Position numbers and translations under genes: made by a program. A DNA stretch of 37,692 nt from Thermomucor indicae-seudaticae (taxonomy: Eukaryota; Mucoromycota; Mucoromycetes; Mucorales; Lichtheimiaceae): contig JSYX01000333.1 in NCBI GenBank assembly GCA_000787465.1, positions 1 through 37,692 of the forward strand. Direction: 5' to 3'. Each line of letters begins with the position of its first letter. Within the stretch, counting starts at the first letter, position 1. The notes below the pieces were generated by a model. That model worked only from the letters and a program-made list of their open reading frames with translations. It ran no database searches and was not told the origin of the DNA. Positions 10,976 to 21,360 of this stretch are shown here, piece after piece.

Positions 10976-13953
10976 ATGCCAGAAGAAATAGTTTATGCAC
11001 TTCACAATTTCGTTGCCGAAAACGAGGACGAGATCCCGTTCAGTCCTGGAGAGCCCATCGTTGTCTTGGAGAAGGATGAAAAGTACATGGACGGTTGGTG
11101 GCAGGTAAGCGATCCTGCAACCGCTGAACGATTGACGATGTTTAACCGTACCTGAAATCAGGGTCGGAATGCTCGAGGTCAAGTAGGCTTGTTTCCTATG
11201 AACTATACCACACCTATAAAACCGTCGCACTTGCAACATTCTCCAACTCTCAATTCGTCATATTCAACGCCTCTATCCTCCAATTCGAGCAGCAGTAGTG
11301 CAAGCAGAACGAACCTTTCGCCGCCTAGACCTTCGTCTTACAATACGCTTGAGGACCAGATCAATAACACTATATCAGAGGTTATGCCCGATGCGCGGGC
11401 TACTGCCCCTAAAAGCAGCCGTCAAATGACAGCTACCGTTACCCAGCTACAATATCCACCGCCTGGTTCCCCGCCACCGCCACCACCCCCCTTAATATCG
11501 CCTTCGACTTCCAGCCGACATTTGTCTGGTAAACCAGAAGACTGGACAATCGAACAGGTGACCGACTGGCTGCAGTCGGTTGGCCTTGACAATGTTACCC
11601 AGACCTTTATTGGTGAGAGCTTGGCGCATAAATATCTGACTAGTCTATACTTATAACGGTCACTAGAGCAAGAAATTACGGGCGACATTTTGGTCAACCT
11701 GACGATGGACTCATTAAAGGAGCTTGGCATCACCGCTTACGGTCGCCGATATAAGATTATGAACGCCATTCAGAAGCTCAAGCCACCAATAGAGGTAAGA
11801 TTTGGCCCCCTTAAATGAGACAACAAAAAGGAAACTCACAAGGAGCCGAAACAGGAGGCGAAACTTGAACTTTCAGTATCCTCACACATATCTTCGGCAC
11901 GTGGCATGCATGCCGATCACGACACGTCTGCACCTACATCTCCTTTGGAAGCAGAGAGCATGTACCAATTCCCACGAAAAGCACCTTTGCCACCGCTGGC
12001 CGGAGGCAACTCAGGACAACGACGACCTACTGATTCCTTCACAAATGCACCTTTGTCGCCGAGAAGTTTCGGATTCCCATCCGTTAGTCGGTCCAATACC
12101 TTCCAAACCATGTCATCGAAAATATCCAGTTCATCTTCGTCCATTGGCACAGGTCGTAGTCGTGACCGAAGTCCCGATCCCAAGGGCACACTAGGCATGT
12201 TTCCACCGCACCGCATGCCTTCTCAGAAAAGCTCCGGATCTGAAGCTGAAACAACTACCAGAACCTCAACTCTGGATACGCCTCCCATGTCTACTTCTGG
12301 AAGCATTCTTCATGAGAGGACCTCCATCGAGGTATGCATTATTTGCATCATAACCCCTTGTGTTTGCTAAGTTTTTCCATGTTTTAGGTCCATCCTGTGG
12401 ATTCTATCCAACACAAGAACAATTACAATGATCCTCCAGTAGTTGATCCAACGGATTCGTAAGTGTCCTTTTTTTGGCGGAGCATAACGCGCTACTTGCT
12501 ATTAACACGGGCGTGATAGGCTTGTGAAACGAGATCGTAACATGTCTGTTGCATCTGTGGACCAGTTTGGCTTGAATGGAGCAGGCAACAATGCGTTCCA
12601 GACACCAGAGCACGAAGGCTGGCTACATAAGCAAGGAGACAGATACAAGACTTGGAACAAACGCTGGTTTGTCTTAAAAGGTCCCAATCTGTTCTACTTT
12701 AAGAGCCCAAAGGTAAACAGTTGGAATAACAATACAATGAACCGCATGGACTCAACCCGCACTTTTTCTTACAGGACGTGAAAATGAAAGGCATTATCCA
12801 CTTGCGTGGCTATCGTATCATTGTTGACGAAACGATTCATGCCGGGAAGTATAGCTTCAAGGCGCAGCACGAGCGTGAACGCACGTTCTATTTCTACACA
12901 GACACGCACGAGTCTATGCGCACTTGGATAAATGTGCTCATGAAAGCAACTATTACACGTGATATGGATGGTAAGCCTTGCTTGTCAATGTCAGTGGGAG
13001 CTACAGATTAATCAACGAGTGACACCAATAGCTCCAGTGATGTCGTCGAATCATGTCGCGACTGTCCCTCTCGAGGTAGCTCGTCGTATGCGGCCCCGAC
13101 CACCATCCGTAATCATGTACAACAACAAGTCGCCACAGACACCAGCTCAGAAAAATGCAGCCAACGACAAGATGACCATGGTACAAGAAGAACGTGAAAA
13201 GGAAACGCGAGAGCATGAAAATATCACCCAGCAAGAGCGCGAATCCGGTATCACATTTCCACAGTCGGATTCTTCTCTCAGGGAGCCAGATGTAACTGAC
13301 AAGTACACGTTTGATCTCGAAAGCACTGCGCCTGCTCCAACTTTATCCTCTTCCATTGTGATGCACGAAGAAGATGAAGACCTCATTGACCCGCATCATA
13401 GAGGGGTTGTGTCTCCGCCTCTTGAGCATTCGCTTATGGTATCGAGTCAGCATGTGTCAAGTAGTGATCAGAGTTCTCGGTCGTCGTCGTCCGGATCGGT
13501 ACATGAAGCAAGCACTCGATCGTGGACAAGGGCACAGTATATCGATTGGATCAATCGGTATCTGCCACCGGGCAAGCGCGTGATCGACTTAAAGGGAGCT
13601 TTCCGGAACGGCGACACGTTGATTCTGTTATTGGAAGCACTGAGTCACAAGACAGTTCGACGACCGCCAGCGCAGAAAGGAGGCTCAGTCAGCATGGCGA
13701 TGCTAGATAACATCGTCGCAGCCTTCAAATTCATGGGGCGCGAGGGCGTTGTGGTGGATGGGCGATACACAATCAAGGGTAAGCGAGACGTTATATACAG
13801 CGCATAAACTAAGCTAAACTTGTAATTATTACAGACGTGTTTGGAGGTAACGAAAGCAAAATCATGGACATGCTGGACGCTCTCCGGACATGGGCTGAAG
13901 AAAACGGGTATCAACTTAAAGAGACATCTGCTGAAGAAACCCTTCATTCATAG
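10976..13953 (+). CDS. Boi/Pob1-like polarity scaffold: SH3-SAM-PH plus C-terminal CH domain
   Basis: Predicted 844-aa multidomain adaptor. Nine exons: 10976-11104, 11162-11612, 11667-11794, 11843-12331, 12388-12458, 12520-12712, 12775-12970, 13020-13778, 13835-13953; all phases match. SH3 at about 1-62 (ALHNFVAENEDEIPFSPGE ... DGWWQ ... GLFPMNY), Ser/Pro-rich linker with a polyproline run (SPPPPPPPL), SAM at about 167-235 (DWTIEQVTDWLQSVGLDN), PH at about 452-552 (EGWLHKQGDRYKTWNKRWF ... TWINVLMKA), acidic/Ser-rich linker, and a calponin-homology domain at about 720-835 (YIDWINRYLPPGKRVIDLKG ... GDTLILLLEAL). SH3-SAM-PH is the order of yeast Boi1/Boi2 and fission yeast Pob1, which link Cdc42, exocyst and formin at growth sites. 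The CH domain would add actin or GTPase-regulator binding. The exon 7/8 junction (acceptor ...ACGAG) was chosen because nearer AGs give stops. Confidence 0.9.
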
Positions 13954-14254
13954 ACCACAACTGAAGCATCTAAACCTATAATTTATATGCCCACATGCGC
14001 ATTGTTGCCTGTATTACTGTGTACTTTACATCTGCATAACATGAAGCTTTTTGTACGTGAAAAACCTGAAACACGTCACCTGCAATTTCATGCTCCGCTG
14101 CTTTTAAACGGCCTTGGTTCGACCAACACTCCCCTTTCGACTCATATTCCCTACACACGCTTGAGGATACCTCGTCTTTTTCTGTCTCTTTTTCGACAGC
14201 TTTCTTCTCCTGACCAAGATCTATAACTCATTTCAGACGTGACATATATTAGCA
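13954..14254. other. Short intergenic spacer
   Basis: 300 bp between the Boi-like and V-ATPase c genes. It holds the 3' end of the former and a CT-rich stretch (about 14165-14215) likely to be the core promoter of the latter. Nothing else seen. Confidence 0.5.
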
Positions 14255-15082
14255 ATGGCTGATTACTGGCAAGTGAACATTGACGTGGAATTATGACATT
14301 CAGTTCTTTCCTTTTACTCATCTAATTCAAAACACGATAGCCCTGTTTACGCCCCTTTCTTTGGTTCGATGGGTTGCACTGCTGCCATCGTCTTTAGCTG
14401 TAAGTATTTTTTCCTTGGAGTCAAGGACAGACGCGCGTTTTTCTTGAAACATCACAGGAGAGTGTTCTAACTTACACTTCCGGAAGGTCTCGGAGCCGCG
14501 TACGGTACTGCCAAGTCCGGCGTTGGCCTTTCGGCCATGGGTGTCCTGCGTCCTGATTTGCTGATCAAGTGTATCGTTCCCGTTGTCATGGCTGGTATCT
14601 TGGGTATCTACGGTGTCGTTGTCAGGTATTTTTTGTTTCCCGAAAAGTAAAGGCTTTTTTACTGATTAGTTCTTGTTGCCTAGTGTTTTGCTGTCGGGTG
14701 GCTGTAAGTCTAAACTGAATGTTCTAATGGCATTGTACCTAAACGTCGGATCTTTTATAGTGGCCTTGAAGCAAACTTTGTTTAGCGGATTTATTCAATT
14801 CGGTGCTGGTCTTAGTGTCGGTCTCTCTTGCTTGGCTGCTGGTATTGCTATTGGTATTACCGGTGACGCGGGTGTCCGCGCAACGGCTCAGCAACCGCGC
14901 ATGTTTGTCGGCATGGTAAGAATTTGAAGTTCGGGATCCTGGGCCACAACCGAATATGTTTTGACTTGTTATGATAATAGATTCTTATTTTGATTTTCGC
15001 TGAAGTCTTGGGTCTGTATGGTCTCATTGTTGCTCTGATTCTAAACACCAAGGCGTCTGGCTCCGAAGGCATTTGTGCTTAG
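14255..15082 (+). CDS. VMA3: V-type ATPase proteolipid subunit c
   Basis: Predicted 162-aa, four-helix proteolipid of the vacuolar H+-ATPase Vo ring (yeast Vma3 is 160 aa). Six exons: 14255-14268, 14341-14399, 14487-14625, 14684-14703, 14761-14915, 14981-15082. Family sequence is obvious: [78 protein letters not shown] and [19 protein letters not shown]. The proton-carrying glutamate falls at residue 137, as in yeast Vma3. Intron 1 must start with GC (GCAAGT at 14269): only this junction joins MADY-Cys to the PVYAPFF frame. Exons 1 (14 nt) and 4 (20 nt) are very small. Acts in acidifying vacuoles and Golgi/endosomes. Confidence 0.95.
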
Positions 15083-15608
15083 AGAAAAAGGAATTGACAG
15101 CAAAGAGGAAATAAACGTGAATTGTAGTATCTGTATCATATTGGCCACAACAGCATCTTTTCCTTTTTTCATGCGCCAGGAACGGTTCTTAAATAGTCCC
15201 GGCTTCGAATCCCGAGGATATAAAGATAGATCCCTCATGTACGCTTGACTATTGAAGCAATTACTGAGTAGAAAGTAGCATGTACTTCTACCAAGAACCT
15301 GGAAATACGAACCAAGTTTTTTCTTTCTTCCATGGCAACCAGGTGTATCTTCAAGTATTACATGAATCAGAAAGAAATGATTTACCACGTTGAGCAGCAA
15401 AAATGAAGAGCGAAAAAAGGAACCATTCAAATTGGTGTCCAGACCATGTCATTTGCGATCCATAATTTGCCAGCAACCGAAGGGCTATTTTTGTCGCGCA
15501 AGAAAAAAAAACAAGATAAAAAGAAGGGGTATACTCCTTTGCCACGACCTTTCTTTTTCTTTTTTTTCCTCTTCTTTATCATTCTTTCCTTTCCCTTTTT
15601 CTTGTCGA
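15083..15608. other. Intergenic region
   Basis: 526 bp. Contains a T/C-rich tract at 15545-15602 directly upstream of the next ATG, consistent with a fungal core promoter. A TTCGAATC core at about 15204 resembles a tRNA B box but has no supporting cloverleaf. No other feature seen. Confidence 0.45.
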
Positions 15609-16699
15609 ATGTCTAGTAGCAGCGTCGATAATTTGGGTCTCGATCTAAGTAGGCTTTCATTTGATACGACCCCTGATTTGTTGTCTGGACCATCTCGAGA
15701 AAAGAAGTCGAGACCCATGCCGTCAATTACCATTACACAAGGTACACACTCGCTGCAGCTAAGTTTAGGAAAAATGTGTGTTAATACCTGATGCAGAGAA
15801 GAAAACCCTGCGCAACAAGGTTCGCAATCTACCCTGCGTCCCCAGTGACGACGAAGAAGGTTCCGAGGACGAACAGGCTGTCAAGGCAACATCAACGCAG
15901 ATGCGCCGGAAGACGCAGTTGCCTAGCGACGACGAAGACGAGGATGACGATGAAGAAGAAGAAGAAGAGCAGCAGCGAGGTAATTTACAGTGATCTTGTT
16001 GTTTTGTTGCATGCTTACCGGATTTCGGGATTAGTAGGAAGCAGCAGTCGAATGTACCGGCGTTTGAGTGGTGTTGGATCAACAAGCAATTTGTCCAACA
16101 TGATGGGTGGTCGGCGGTCTCCCAATAATGGCCGACCTGCTGTAACCAAACGGTATTCGCACGGCAGCAGTAGCAGCACCAATGACGGAGATCCGATCTT
16201 CCATGCCCACGAAGGCACCCATCTCCACTTTATGCAGCAAATGCAGCAGTACCAACACAACCAAATCGCTCAATTCCAACAGAACTCATTACTTCGACCT
16301 CATCAACAACAACAGCACCAACGTGTTAGCATGTCCGGCATCGACCTCTTGAAACAACTTGAACAAGAAAAGGCTGAAGCCAAACGTCAAAAGCCTAAAA
16401 TAAACACATCCAATGTCAAGATCGAAAAGGGACTTTTGGCCAACTTGCCCGAACCAGGTGCACACAGTATCAGTTTTCAGCAAATGGCCATGCATAATGG
16501 TAGACATCACCGATCCATGGAAAACCTGAGACAGCCACGTCATCATCACCATCACCACCACCATCAACAACAACAGCAGCAGGCATTTGTATACCCTTAC
16601 TGGAACCCCATGATGACTTCTTCCGGCAACACCTCGAGACCCGGAAGTTCACTCTCAATGCATTACGATGGCAATCACAAACGCTCTGGCAATGAATAA
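15609..16699 (+). CDS. Uncharacterised acidic and His/Gln-rich protein
   Basis: Function not recognised. Predicted 279 aa (278 if the downstream acceptor is used) in three exons: 15609-15741, 15797-15979 and 16035 or 16038-16699. The N-terminus is Ser-rich. It is followed by LRNKVRNLPCVPSDDEEGSE, an acidic run of Asp/Glu (about residues 85-103), a Ser/Arg-rich stretch, and a Gln/His-rich C-terminal half with a run of eight His followed by a Gln run (near 16540-16585). The segment GIDLLKQLEQEKAEAKRQK could form a short coiled coil. The last intron ends in TAGTAG, a tandem acceptor giving two in-frame products. Composition suggests a disordered nuclear or RNA-associated protein, but this is inference only. 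A CT-rich promoter lies immediately upstream. Confidence 0.7.
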
Positions 16700-17102
16700 T
16701 ATCTCTATTTCTCTTCAAGACGAGGATGAAGAGTCATAATGGTTTACCGATATCATTCACTAAATAAAGCAAGCAGATAATTATTAGCTATTATTACTTT
16801 GACATTATAGCAGATACCGGTGGCACAACCGATCCACATTTTCGATAGATGTTATCAACGTCTCTAAGATGGCGTGCAGAATGGAACATTTTCGGTCTCT
16901 GTAATGCATTCCAGCGTTTGATTGGATATGGACGATATGCATTGCGTGTTTAGACATCTATGAAAATGACGTACAAGTATTTGAACGTTGGCGTACATGT
17001 CGGCTTGCCTTCATTATATATTTTCTTGAGGAGCACATGATGAAGTGACGTAATAGTCTATCGATCCCTGTTAATTAGCCTATATCAAGAGCAAGTAGCT
17101 AA
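16700..17102. other. Convergent intergenic region
   Basis: About 400 bp between the 3' ends of the His/Gln-rich gene and the minus-strand copper-fist gene. AT-rich with no open frame of note. Presumed to hold both 3' UTRs. Confidence 0.45.
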
Positions 17103-18031
17103 CTACTTACCTTGACATAATTCATCAAAACAGTTGGAACAGGATTCAAAAGGTAATGAGCATCCGCATCCACATAGCCTTCTATCGTCTTCCGTCAAAA
17201 TTGAGGTCGGTTCCTTGTCTTCTTCGGGCGGTGCACAGATGGCAGCTATCGATAGCCGCCTTCTGGGATCATTACTGAACCCGGTATACGGGTCTTGCGG
17301 GCCGCGCATGGCCCGTGAAGGATGAGCATCGCATCCTACGCAAGTGCAAGAATCACCGCACCGACAAGTGACAACGCGGATCTTTTCTTTGGTGGAGCAA
17401 CAGGATGAATCGCGTAAAGTCCTTCTGCAAGGGCATTCACTACCACAAGTAGTACCAACACTACAAGTAATAGTAGTAGCACAAGAAGATGATGATGATG
17501 AAGGCTTTGGCGCAATCGCTCTTAGATTCGATTTTTCTATTGACTTGGTGACTCTGCTAACTGCACCAAAGAGACCACATTTATATTGTTTTTTTTGCCA
17601 ATAACTGCATTATCTTTTTTCTTTACCTGGAGACAATTTTTTATTGTTGTTTGCTATTGAAAAAAGTTTGTATTAATACAAAGAAAAAGAAAAAGCACCA
17701 GAAGAAATTTTATACACACCAACCTGACTCTTCTTTGCAATCGCATTTTACATGCAATTGTCGCACCAGACGAAGTTCCCGACATCGCGCGCATTGCGTT
17801 GCAGGTCTTCCTTTCTTTTTAACTTCCACAAGCGGTCGATCACTGTGGCTGCAATGGGAAGCTCGGTGGCCCTCCCATTCAAGTCAGTGGCTGGTGGCAA
17901 CGCCCGTTTTCTTTCTTCAATATACCTTGATGCAAGTAGCTAATATAAAACTCGCTTAACTCTCCAATCAACGCTAAGTTTGTCTGATTTTTCAACATAC
18001 CGCAAGCCCATTTTTTGCCGTTAATAATCAT
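17103..18031 (-). CDS. Copper-fist transcription factor (Ace1/Cuf1/Mac1 family)
   Basis: Predicted 232-aa copper-sensing transcription factor, assembled from four exons: 18031-18001, 17939-17926, 17871-17720 and 17604-17103. Frames join exactly. The N-terminal copper fist reads MIINGKKWACATCIKGHR, then C22-S-H24 and SDRPLVEVKKKGRPATQC, giving the Zn site C-X2-C-X8-C-X-H, the RGHR-like turn and the KKGRP minor-groove hook, followed by CARCRELR and KCDC. The C-terminal half is Cys-rich: CPC, CRCGDSCTCVGCDAHPSRAM (a C-X-C-X3-C-X-C-X2-C-X2-H copper cluster as in Mac1/Cuf1) and CGCGCSLPF...CSNC. Length is close to yeast Ace1 (225 aa). Family members regulate metallothionein or copper-uptake genes in the nucleus. 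Exon 2 is only 14 nt. The exon 3/4 junction (donor GTGTGT) is the least certain. Confidence 0.88.
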
Positions 18032-18669
18032 GGCGGTTGGCAATGGCGCATGCGGCGATTCAGCATAAACTTTTTCGGTTGCGCTTCCTGAAAGGAAAAG
18101 AATCCGTTTCTCACTTTCAAGGGCCGAAATCTCATTTGAGGCAAAATCGCCAACCTGTCAATATTTCGCACGGTGGCAAACAGACATCTTGTAAACAGGG
18201 CAAGCATTGGAAGCAACCGTGTCACCAATGTAAAGCCATAGAATGGTTAAATATCCACGAGGACATGCTTTTCTATTTCTAGCACCGGAACGGTCTAGCA
18301 GAAAGAGGCGAGCATACAGCATCACAGAAAATGTCTGTAGCAAGCGTTATATAGAAGAAAGTGTTCCGTAAGAAATACGCCATTGTCTCAATGTATGTAT
18401 GGGACTGCAATTGATTTTATTATCAGCTGTTGGAGGTTATCCTTATCGCAGTAGAGCAGTACTCGATTCTAAACAAGGCTGTGCTTACACGAAACCACCC
18501 TTGACAATGGGATATGCCAGTTTCCGGTTTTTTTCCCAGGGATCCAAAAGGACTCCGATGCAACACAGTCATAATTTTTTAAACCCTAAACCCGATCCAG
18601 GTTCCAGCTTCTTTTCACGCTCTCTTCTTTTAAGACCGCGGGGTTGTCGATGCATCTTGGCTTGTTCAT
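18032..18669. other. Divergent promoter region
   Basis: About 640 bp between the divergent copper-fist and amino-acid transporter genes. Contains a telo-box-like motif at 18581-18593, listed separately. No gene recognised; the 18399-18743 plus-strand frame overlaps the start of the transporter gene in a different frame and has no domain. Confidence 0.45.
18581..18593. promoter_or_regulatory. Telo-box-like motif upstream of AAAP transporter
   Basis: AAACCCTAAACCC, 77 bp before the proposed ATG at 18670. Telomere-repeat-like sites of this kind are bound by Tbf1/Teb1-type Myb factors at fungal promoters. A regulatory role here is inference from sequence and position. Confidence 0.4.
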
Positions 18670-20265
18670 ATGAGCATGAAAGAACGCAAGGCCGAAAAGG
18701 CCTTTTCCATCTCTTCTGTGCCCATCGAAACCGCGTCTATTAAAGAAACTGCAGGTAAAAGAAACTGCAGCCAGGCCAACTTGAACAGATCTTAACGAAA
18801 AGGAAAAAAAAAAGATTTTGAAGCTGGTCAAGTTGCGCATCGAGTAGAACGAGAAGCACAAGGTTCAAGCTTTTATGCTTATTTCAACGTCGTTTGTGTC
18901 GTTGCGGGAACTGGTGCTTTGCAACTTCCGGTAAAATTCGGGTGTCGCGCTTCAGATCAGATCGAGGAAATTTAATCTTTCTTGGTTCAGTACGCTCTGG
19001 CTCAGGGTGGATGGATCGGTTTGTGACGCGCCTCATACAGTCTTTCACGTCCATCTTACATACATGTTCTAGGCATTCTGATTCTTTTCCTCAGCTGGTT
19101 CTTTTCAGTCTGTAAGTCCTTGGCAGCCAGATTTCCAGGAAGAGGCTAATCTTGTCGCTAGATTCTGGCATTGTACTTATTCGATGCTTGTACTATGACG
19201 GCCAATCACGTTTGACCTCGTACCAAGAAGTGGCATATGCGGCTTTCGGTGTCGTTGGCAGTTGGCTAGCATTCTTCTTTACAGCGGTCACCCTTATTGG
19301 TGTGCCTGTGCTCTACGTGATGCTCGCGGGCCAGAACCTGCATTCGATCTGCTCCGGCACCTCGGCCGAATTAACAATGGCTATCTGGACAATCATTTGT
19401 GCTGCGGTCGTTGCCATTCCGTTCGTCTTCTTCAAGTCGCTCAAGGATGTCGGTGTCACGAGCTTATTTGGCTTTCTCACGACGGTCATTGTCGTTCTAA
19501 TTGTCCTTGGCGTGGCTGTACAAGACAATGCCTCACGCGATATTAATCCGCACCATGATGCCGTGATATGGCCCGAATTTCCTATTGCTTTGAGCTCTAT
19601 TATCTTTAGCTTTGGTAATGATCATTAAGAAAATGCAAGATATGCACGTCTGATTCCCTTTTCTGTTAGGCGGTAATCCTGTTTACGCACATGTTGAAGG
19701 CAGTATGAAGCATCCACAACACTGGAACCGAGTCATCGCAGCCGGTCTGTCGACATGCGTAGCCATTTATTTTCTCACTGCCATTCCAGGCTACTACTTC
19801 TACGGATCTGACGTCCAATCCCCCGTCTACAATAGCTTACCTCGTGGGACACCACGTCTAGTCGCCATCATCCTCATCACCGCCCACGTCTTGCTCGCCA
19901 TGCCTGTTTTGATGACATCGTTTGCTCTTGACCTCGAGAAAATGCTGCGCATATCCACTTTCCACCAATCCCGCTGGCTTGAATTCATCCTTCGCGCTAT
20001 CCTTCGAATCATCATGATCGTCGTCGTCACCGTCATCGCCGTCATGGTCCCGTCGTTCGGCAACATCATGTCCCTGCTCGGTGCATTTTCCAACTGCGCA
20101 CTGATCCTGATCTTCCCCATTGCATTTTACTACAAACTTACAGGCTTGCGCAACAAGCCATGGTATGAGCTGATCTTTGGCTTTGTTGCTATGGCGCTGG
20201 GTGTTGTCGGTCTTATTTTCGGCAGCAAGGACGCCATCGAAGGTCTCGTGGTTGAATTTGGCTAA
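18670..20265 (+). CDS. AAAP-family amino-acid transporter (AVT-like)
   Basis: Predicted 438-aa multi-pass transporter of the amino acid/auxin permease family (Pfam Aa_trans), like vacuolar Avt proteins. Exons: 18670-18754, about 18815-18930, 18991-19018, 19073-19111, 19162-19614, 19670-20265. The first helix carries the family hallmark NVVCVVAGTGALQLPYALAQ, then GGWIGILILFLSW. Roughly ten to eleven hydrophobic segments follow, including FFFTAVTLIGVPVLYVMLAG, the FSFGGNPVYAHVEGSM loop typical of the family, and LLGAFSNCALILIFPIAFYY. The N-terminal tail (about 60 aa) is hydrophilic, as usual. Substrate and membrane cannot be read from sequence; vacuolar efflux/import of neutral amino acids is the common role. 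The exon 2 start lies in an A-rich stretch with two possible in-phase acceptors (18803 or 18815). Confidence 0.88.
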
Positions 20266-21360
20266 GATTCTTTACCTACATAATAATATCTTGTATTTGT
20301 ATTACATAAAGTCATCGTCAAGTAAAGAAAATGTAGCTTCGAATGTGGCAGAAGAAATAATTGTCGGCCATTAAGGTTTTCCCGGAATCTGTCCATGCAA
20401 GTGTGATTGGTCAGTAACCATTGTTTATTGGTCGATCTCTGTTTGTCCCACAGCGTACTAAAAATATAAAAGATCGACTTCTTTATTCCCTTTTTGCCGT
20501 GTTCATCAATCAGATGGTTAATGACCGTAACAAAGAAAGAGATGCTGTTCATCGAATCAGCTTTTTCTTTGTGCTTTGCACGCCAGCGCATAATGCTAGA
20601 GCGGATATAATGACTGCAGATATGAAAGTATACTGTTGACTTCGGTCAAATCTATAGCTAACCAAGTTTTGCCTAACTTGCAGACGAATAATGAAATTGC
20701 GTTTTGCCGCGGGAGCCTGCTATGGAAAAGTTGACAATTAACAGTGCATTAGCAATCCCATGAACGCTTTCCCTGTCAGATATAAACAATCCAAGGAAAT
20801 TGCTTTAGATGAGTGGACAAGCCAACCGCACACTTCTGATGAATACGACCAAATTCCCGTTATTCGGCCTCGTATATCGTCAGGATAAAAGTAAGCACAG
20901 TGACGTAAGTCAGTTCCAAACTATCAGAGACTTGGCATACACTGCACTCAAAGAAAAAGGACGCACGTTTCGAAGAGAAATCCGTACAAAGCCGTAAGAT
21001 GATATGCACCTGATTACGTGAACCATTTTTCAGTAATCTGTAACGATGGAGATATCTTGGCAATCTGGTCGGCTGCGCTTTGGCGAAGTATCTTGTTCGA
21101 CCAATCCGATCGCCAATCCAGTTTTGCTTTCTGAATTGACCTTCTTAGAAGCAGATGAGTTTGGAATAATAACAGAGAACTACGTGAAGGCATGGAGAGG
21201 CCATGTAAAGTTTTCAATAGCCTGATATTGGTGAATATAGCAGACGCTAGGGTTTTCTAGTCTGCACAGACAACTAACAAATGCCATCTCACAGTAAAGT
21301 TTCACATATATGCTCTGTTAGGGCAACGACTGGAGTAGCATAGCTCAGGGACGAGAGAAC
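20266..21360. other. Intergenic region
   Basis: About 1.1 kb between two same-strand genes. Only short frames without domain or splice support. No RNA gene or mobile element recognised. Confidence 0.45.

Noticed and set aside
15196..15216. TTCGAATCCC B-box-like motif
   Set aside because: Neither strand gives a T stem with a 7-nt loop, and no A box lies at the right distance.
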